A stretch of 64,000 nt of DNA, from the NCBI RefSeq assembly GCF_030272615.1, contig NC_081405.1, forward strand, positions 575,159,752 through 575,223,751, given 5' to 3'. How positions within the stretch are numbered: the first letter of the stretch is position 1; every line of letters begins with the position of its first letter. The translations under genes and the position numbers were made by a program. Under the pieces are notes generated by a model. The model did no database searches. It saw only the letters and a list, made by a program, of their open reading frames with translations, and was not told the origin of the DNA. Source of the DNA: Cryptomeria japonica. Lineage: Eukaryota; Streptophyta; Pinopsida; Cupressales; Cupressaceae. Shown piece after piece: positions 58,320-64,000 of this stretch.

Positions 58320-60806
58320 ATAGGTGGTCAGTTGGTGCGACATGAGCTTGTAACTCATGAAATGTTATTGCAAAATCCGCAAACAGTCCATGCATTCAGC
58401 CTCTGTGGGTGGTTAAATTATTTCTTGAGCTTAAATGATTTTGATGAAGATGCTGGTGGAGAATTTTTGAGAACCCTTTCTGAAGGGGAAGCCAGCGTAT
58501 GGGGTCTAACGATTGTTGCAAATGAAAATAGAATTGCTGAAGTAACTGGGCTTCTAGCCGTTGGAGAAAAATTTTCTTCACACGTTGCAGCTGCAAGGGC
58601 TGAGTTTTCAATGCCTACTGATGGACCTCTAGAAGTTTCCAAGCGGGGATGCATGTGCGTATCATTGCCTCCTCCTTATTCAGAGTATGCTACTTACATA
58701 ATCAGGTATTTGACCTATGAAGGCTGTTTTTCCTATCTGCATTCTCATCATTTTAAATTATTGAGCCATATGAGGCATGGGTTAGTTATAAATGTTCCGA
58801 ATTTCTTGTTAAAATTTTTAGAACAAAGTGCCCACGGAACTCAACAGGGGAAAGATAATTCTGTTGCTCATCATGGCCTTATTAAATTACTGATTGAGCG
58901 CTCTTTGAGGGATGTCTCACCTCTCTCCTGGCAACAATTTGTTGCCTAAAAGAGTTTGCAAATCCCACAACCCACTAGGGTACTTATCCCATGGCCTCAG
59001 AAAAAAAAGAAAGAAATTGCATCTACCAGTAAAACAGGGCAAGGGTCACCTACTCCTGTAGCACCTAGTCCTATAGCTTTCGCACCTGAATCCTCTGCTA
59101 GGGTACAAACTAGGTCTGCCACTAGGAGAGACAAGGGAAAAACAAAGGCAGAAGGGTCTTTAAAATCTGACCCTCGTTCTCAGAAAAGGCAATGCCCTTC
59201 TCCTACAGCACCTTCCCCTGCAGTTGTTTCTCCTACAGCAACACCTGTTGCTATTACTAGTTCACTGTCATCCTCTGGTAGGGCAAAACCCTCATAACAA
59301 ACATGGAAGAGGAAAGCTACCAGAACACCTCCTGCAGCCGCATCAGTGCCAAGAAGGGTTTCCGCAAGGAAACAATCTAAGACCTCCCCTGCTTCACCGC
59401 AACCAGAGGTGATTGTAATTTCAGAAGGATCTGTTGAGTCCAAATTTAATGTTTCTTAGAATGTGTCCAAGAATGCTGCTCAGAGATCATTCATTCCTGA
59501 AGAGGAACAAGTTGAGACAAAAGAAAAAAGGCATAATGAGCAAGGGTTACCAAATCTTGATGATTTGGCTACTACTGCTATACAATTTTCAAAGGAAGCA
59601 CAGACTTCTCCACCGCAGCAACAAGTAGAAGTTATCTTGCAACAAGAGCAAGAACAGACTAAACAATTGAATGTGCTTAGTGAAGTTGTATTCCACCCTG
59701 CAATTTGTAAAGCCATTGTTGTGTATAAGATAACGTTTTTAATTGAGTTTCAGGAATATGTTAAAGCTAATTGGGAAACAGTTACATTGCAAACCTTGAC
59801 TTTCTGATACATAGTCCAGACTGACATGCAACAAAGTCTATGGGGAATATAAAAGAGGAAATTGAAAAAGAAAATTGAAAGTTAGAAGCAGGAAATTGCT
59901 AAGTTGAAAGCAAAAATGGATAAAATATTAAAAGTAACTGGTCAGATTATGGAAAGTAGACCACCACCCAGAGTTTATGCTCTATGCCTTAAAGAACAGT
60001 TTTTATAGTTCCAATTGATTAGAATTTCCAGAAACCAAGATCCTATAATTCATACTGCCAAGGAATTCTATGAAGCATACCAGGAAGCCCCTAACTAGTT
60101 AAGGAATTCTTTGTGTGAATTCTATTTGCATGGTTTTTTAATACCATTTGAAATAGAATGGAATCCTCTTTCATATATCGGTGATATTCATTTGAGAGCA
60201 TTTATGTCATGGGCAGCAAATGAGGTGAATTATGGCAGGCAATGGGAAACATATGAGTAAGCTGAGAAAACAAAGCCTGTTCCATTACGTTCTCAAAGTT
60301 CAAACCCCCATGCAATGTTGAAAGATTGGTTTGATCTAACATATGGTATTAATAATGTTTCAGCAAGAGAGAAAATATTTGATATCAGAAAACAAGTATA
60401 TGATGAATTCCAGGCACAACAATATTCATTTTGGAAATTGGCATTCACCAGAAGTGAGAAAAGATGGGAGAGATTAACTGTTGGGTTAAGAAAATCAGAA
60501 CCACATGGTCCCCTAAATTTCATAGCAGCTCTCAAACGAACCAGCAGATATATTCAATTGGGACTTCAAACAAGATTTGAACTGTGGTTGCCGCTGACAT
60601 TCAGACCCCCTGTGCTAATGTGGCCACTTTATCCTCACCAGGCTACAAATCTTAACAATGAATTAGAAGACCAAAGGTATGAAAAATTTTGGGATTTCAG
60701 AAGATTTTATTACAAGTTTAAAAATCCGTTTCAAAGTCATGTAGCAACCACCGACTTCAAAGAAACCACCAAGAAAGTTAATGCTGGAGGACCAGCATTG
60801 GACTAA
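58320..60806 (+). pseudogene. Gypsy G ORF3, copy 2
   Basis: Near-identical to 54248-56735. The start codon is changed: ATAGGTGGTCAGTTGG here against ATGGGTGGTCAGTTGG in copy 1. The next ATG is at 58380 or the in-frame one listed from 58332 onwards by context (MLLQNPQTVHAFSLCG preserved). Keeps IAEVTGLLAVGEKF (P to L in the VTGLP motif) and the C-terminal domain, whose last 163 codons (60315-60806) are open and repair a stop present in copy 1 at about 56466. Other stops are private to this copy (for example near 60007). Confidence 0.75.
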
Positions 60807-60817
60807 GTAGGGGGCAG

Positions 60818-60835
60818 TGATGAGCTTAAAATATA
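60818..60835 (+). repeat. LTR3 stub of gypsy G
   Basis: Only TGATGAGCTTAAAATATA remains after the second polypurine tract. The sequence then switches to the inverted integrase fragment at an ATAT shared by both partners. Confidence 0.85.
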
Positions 60836-61395
60836 ACAGAGCCCAATCTCTAGCAGAAATTTTCCCAATTTTGATGTGTTGATCATGCCATTTCTTCCTT
60901 TGCTGTTTGATTGCTTCTGTATGCTACAGGGCGGCTTTTCTCATTTCGTTCAAAACATTTAGCTGTAGGAGACGGTCCTTCTGTGCTTCAGATATGTCTA
61001 TATTGAGTTGAAGAGTTGTCCTCAAAGTTTTGTGTTCAAATTCTATGGGTAACATGGTTGTTTTCCCATAAAGAAGCTCAAAAGGTGTAAACCCAGTTGT
61101 TGTTTTTCATGTAGTTCTGTAAGCCCAAACTGCTTCAGGAAGTCTATTGCTCCAATCTTTTCTATGGATCTGCACTGTCTTTGTGAGTATCGCCTCAATT
61201 TCTCTATTTGTTACCTCTGTCTGACCATTGGCTTGAGGATGATAAGGGCTGGACTTCCTATGTTTGATTTTATAGTCATTCATCAGTGCAGTGATCAGAT
61301 TCAACGTAAACTAAGCTCCTTGATCGATTACAAGCTCTCTGGGAACTCCAAATCTTGTGAAAATTTGTTCATATAGAAACTCAGCAACTTTGTTG
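60836..61395 (-). pseudogene. Inverted gypsy integrase fragment
   Basis: The minus strand corresponds to about 52755-53320 of the main copy: KIKHRKSSPYHPQANGQTEV, then EAVWAYRTT and FELLYGKTTMLPIEFEH. It keeps residues lost in the main copy (HPQANGQ here; HLQANG-stop there), so it comes from a less damaged sister element or was copied before that damage. It is cut at both ends and directly adjoins the CTGAC copy at 61396. Confidence 0.88.
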
Positions 61396-61855
61396 CTGAC
61401 TACAAATTGGATTATCAAATCCAATACAATGTACTTCTCAAAACAACATCTCTCATGCCAGGTTCAGTACCAATTTAAGCTCTATCAATAACCAAAAACT
61501 TTGTTGTCAACTATATCACCTTATACAAAATTGTCTCATCACATATCTCTAAAAATGTCTTATAAAATCTCATACATATATGAGTCTTTTACAATATACC
61601 ATGTCAACTTACAAAAGATAATTATATTACAAAATAATTAATATAAACAAAAGTTGTATCTCATGTCAGCTGGAGTGCAAGTATGCACTATTGCCAATGT
61701 AATCTGAATGTCGGTGAAGCACTGTCGGTGTCGGTGTCTTCCAGTGTATGAATTTTGTGATGTCGGGCATGTAGAAACCAATTTCCAGTGACTTTCCAGT
61801 TGGTTGCCATCAATGACAACATCAGTTATTCTCATAAGAGTGTAGAATGCCAACA
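61396..61855 (-). repeat. 5' LTR of element D, U3-side part
   Basis: Resumes with CTGAC (61396-61400, the presumed second copy of a 5-bp duplication), then follows 40823-41277 to the LTR start at 61855. Confidence 0.88.
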
Positions 61856-62866
61856 ACTGGGGTATATCCTTTAACCAAATGAACATCTAAGGCAATTGAT
61901 TATGCCAATTGAGCCTCAAACTTCATAACCCACTTATTCTCATGCTCCTTCTAAGTGTCATCAACCTTCTGCTTTCTCTTCTCATTAGATTTATCACTTC
62001 CAATCGGTGGGTTCTTACTTCTATAAAATTTAGCAATATGTCCCACTTTGTTGCATGCATAATAGGTGACATTGTTCATCTCGATTGCCTTACTATAACC
62101 TTGACCATTCATTGACCAACATTGATTAGCCATGTGTCCAAAATTTCCACATGCATGACATTTCACATTCATTCTACAATATTTTGTCCTATGACCATAC
62201 TTCTTACAATTGGAACACTCACCGGGAACTGCATTATTATTCTGATTTGCTCTATTTCTAAAATTTCTAGACATGTGACCAAATTTATTGCAAACAAAGC
62301 ATCTACCATTAAATTTATGTGCATTGGGTTTCCTTATCGGTGACCTCTGATTCAGGTTGACCTTCTGATCTTCATTTGTAGTACCAGAGCTTTCTCCGTG
62401 CTCAAATCCAAGACCTCTACTGTCTCCAGTTTCCCTTTGATCCTTCAATAATTCATCAAGCTTAGCAGAACTAGCCTTGAACTTATCATTGCATTCATTT
62501 GCAATAGTCAGATCATCTCTTAGGATTTTTACCATTGTTTTGAATTCTTGGTCATTGTTTTATGATTGCACCAATTCAGTTCTCAACACATCATTATCAT
62601 GAACCAACCTAATGCATTCCTCAAATCTAACTTTCAAAGATATAGCAAGATTTTTTTCATTCCTCTTCTGGTCTTCAATCTCCTTGGACATCCTCATAGT
62701 TAGGTCCTGCATTTCATTCTTCATGACCATATTCTCCTAACCCATCTTTGAAAATTTTTCTTTAAGGGAATCCTTCTCTTCATCATCCTGATTTTGTAAA
62801 AGTTCCTTCCTTTTATCTTGGGCTAATGACAAACTCTCCTGTAGAGTAAAAATGAATTCTCAGCCA
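61856..62866 (-). pseudogene. Fragment E: zinc-knuckle gag of a D/C-like element
   Basis: Minus-strand frame 62535-61951: a short helical part (ECNDKFKASSAKLDELLKDQ), then four knuckle-like motifs: CFVCNKFGHMSRNF (last Cys changed), CSNCKKYGHRTKYC and CHACGNFGHMANQC (both intact spacing) and YACNKVGHIAKFY (degraded). After a stop it continues with HENKWVMKFEAQLA and ALDVHLVKGYTP, which I cannot place. Upstream (62535-62866) is decayed coiled-coil coding sequence matching D gag at 46119-46230. It is truncated about 200 bases short of where a primer site would be. It may be the 5' part of element C, separated by insertion of D. Confidence 0.72.
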
Positions 62867-64000
62867 AAATTTTGGAATATTAAATTTTTTTAAGTATTAC
62901 AGTGCTCTGCAATATGGAAAATGGTTCTTGCAGAGGATGCAGGCAAATTCATTGGGAGTATATGCCATGGAATGACCGGGTCTTAGTACAAATTCCAGAA
63001 TCCTCGATGGCTTTTCACGGACACATTACTGACAGGGACCTCGACCATCGTTTTCTATTACATAATCCACAATGAAGAAGGGCTTTCAAAGACTTTATCG
63101 GTGAGGAGATTCTATCCCCACAAGCTAAAAGGATTCTGTATCCCCATCAACTTTTCATTCCTTTCTGTCATATGCTCTGGATCCCCTACAATCTATTCCT
63201 TTGCTGGAATTATTATTCTTCAAGCTAGTAAGACAAGATGTGCTTCCCTCGGCCTTGTTCTAGGAAGCTTTACAATATAATCTATGGCAGGGGTCAGCTC
63301 TCCTTGGGGGCCTCGTTCTGCATCACTTCATTCAATCTATCCATGCTTACATGGTACTTTATGACTGAATTAAGAATGGCCTTGAACAGCAAAATTTTTG
63401 CCATGTGAAGAACAACCTGCATCAATTCGACAGGCAATTGGACAACCACATTGTTTAAAAATATCGCAACTTGTGGAAAGGGGTCAGACCACAGATAAGG
63501 TTCTTGACCTCAACATACTAGCGCGGGATGAAGCCACAGGATGGACTCTCTCCTTTATGCCCGTCGTCGATGCCCCCGCAAATCAGCCCAAGAAGACGCC
63601 GCCATGGAAGCGTAAAGTCATTTTGGCATTGTTTTTGCTATCCAGAAATTGCTTCTTTTTGATGGGTGGAAAATCTAACGATAACCCGTATGACACTATA
63701 TTATGTCTGCCCCTAGTCTTTCGATGATTGGCTCTTGCTTTAATTTCCACTAGTATTTCAGAACTGGTAGAGGAACCATTTTTGCTTGATGACTAACACT
63801 GGTATTCGAGGCTTTTCCTTTTATGAACTGGTCATCAAGACTTCATACTAGTATCAAAGCACTGGTATAGCAAAATCGACAACCAGTTGTCACAGCTCTT
63901 TAGTGCTTTGACATTCAGAGCCACGCTTCCCAATCGCCATGGTAACTAGTTAGGGGGGTCGATTATTTATGATTTCCTCTAGTCTCACCCTGACTAGTTA
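62867..64000. other. Unidentified, G+C-richer sequence to the window edge
   Basis: Composition changes at about 62870. The longest frame is plus 63398-63727 (MPCEEQPASIRQAIG...; ARDEATGWTLSFMP; QPKKTPPWKRK), 109 codons, no domain recognised. No LTR end, primer site or target duplication seen. It could be the flank into which C/E inserted, another element's interior, or a decayed gene fragment. Confidence 0.4.

Larger units (their letters stand above)
46693..61395 (+). mobile_element. Gypsy block G: one full element, one deleted copy, inverted tail
   Basis: Layout: LTR1 46693-47989, gag-pol and ORF3 to 56746, LTR2 56747-58044, second ORF3 region 58053-60817, LTR3 stub 60818-60835, inverted integrase fragment to 61395. 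It splits the 5' LTR of D between two copies of CTGAC. The tRNA-Asp-type primer site, long gag-pol with protease-RT-RNase H-integrase order and an extra 3' ORF fit the non-chromoviral Athila/Tat side of plant Ty3/gypsy. Confidence 0.9.
40478..61855 (-). mobile_element. Element D: LTR retroelement with accessory ORF and no recognisable pol
   Basis: Minus-strand order: 5' LTR in two parts (61855-61396 and 46692-46356, interrupted by gypsy block G), primer site, coiled-coil/zinc-knuckle gag, a long accessory ORF, polypurine tract at 41278, 3' LTR 41277-40478. Without G it is about 6.7 kb. No protease DSG, integrase or reverse-transcriptase motif was found in the 5.1-kb internal region, so it would need enzymes in trans. 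Primer site and polypurine tract are of the copia type. Flanks ACCAG (40473-40477) and ACTGG (61856-61860) could be a mutated 5-bp duplication, which is weak. Confidence 0.82.

Noticed and set aside
1-64000. tRNA, rRNA or intact host genes
   Set aside because: No cloverleaf-like or rRNA-like sequence and no intact non-transposon coding structure recognised; tRNA-like matches are retroelement primer sites.

Overview
This window looks like nuclear DNA of a large, repeat-rich land-plant genome. The evidence is stacked copia, gypsy and LINE elements with tRNA-iMet and tRNA-Asp type primer sites, old nested insertions, AT-rich background and satellite arrays. A gymnosperm is plausible but not proven. 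I found no intact host gene, tRNA, rRNA or CRISPR. Nearly every coding stretch belongs to a mobile element and is broken by stops or frameshifts.

Left half (1-29.6 kb). After an AT-rich stretch with an old minus-strand copia remnant comes copia element A (3223-27636). Its 3' LTR is split at 8691/26787 by an 18.1-kb DNA transposon, T (8692-26786). T has GGG...CCC terminal inverted repeats and a 4-bp target duplication. Inside T are a LINE (9090-16204, with a 15-bp target duplication), itself interrupted by a 992-bp inverted-repeat element (14002-14993); a decayed six-exon gene (16588-18471); a 358-bp tandem array; a minus-strand ORF; and a self-complementary 90-bp minisatellite bounded by inverted GA and CT tracts. 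A 599-bp miniature relative of T lies at 28118-28716, with its own 4-bp duplication and an empty-site paralogue about 300 bp away.

Middle (29.6-40.5 kb). An LTR-like sequence with a primer site is followed by unrecognised AT-rich sequence. Next is copia element B (32406-37461), which has a 5' LTR and a full-order but dead polyprotein. B is cut in its RNase H region by the 3' LTR of minus-strand copia element C (37462-40477).

Right half (40.5-64 kb). D (40478-61855) is a minus-strand LTR element with a coiled-coil/zinc-knuckle gag and a long accessory ORF, and no recognisable protease, integrase or reverse transcriptase. Its 5' LTR is split by a gypsy block G (46693-61395). G has one full element (LTR, gag-pol, accessory ORF3, LTR), a second internally deleted copy sharing the middle LTR, an 18-bp LTR stub and an inverted integrase fragment. 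To the right of D is a zinc-knuckle gag of the same family (E), possibly the other end of C. The last 1.1 kb is richer in G+C and unidentified.

The best candidates for something undescribed are the T family (giant transposon, phase-0 multi-exon gene, internal satellites, miniature derivative) and an accessory domain with a VTGLP motif that appears in both the copia-like D and the gypsy element G.
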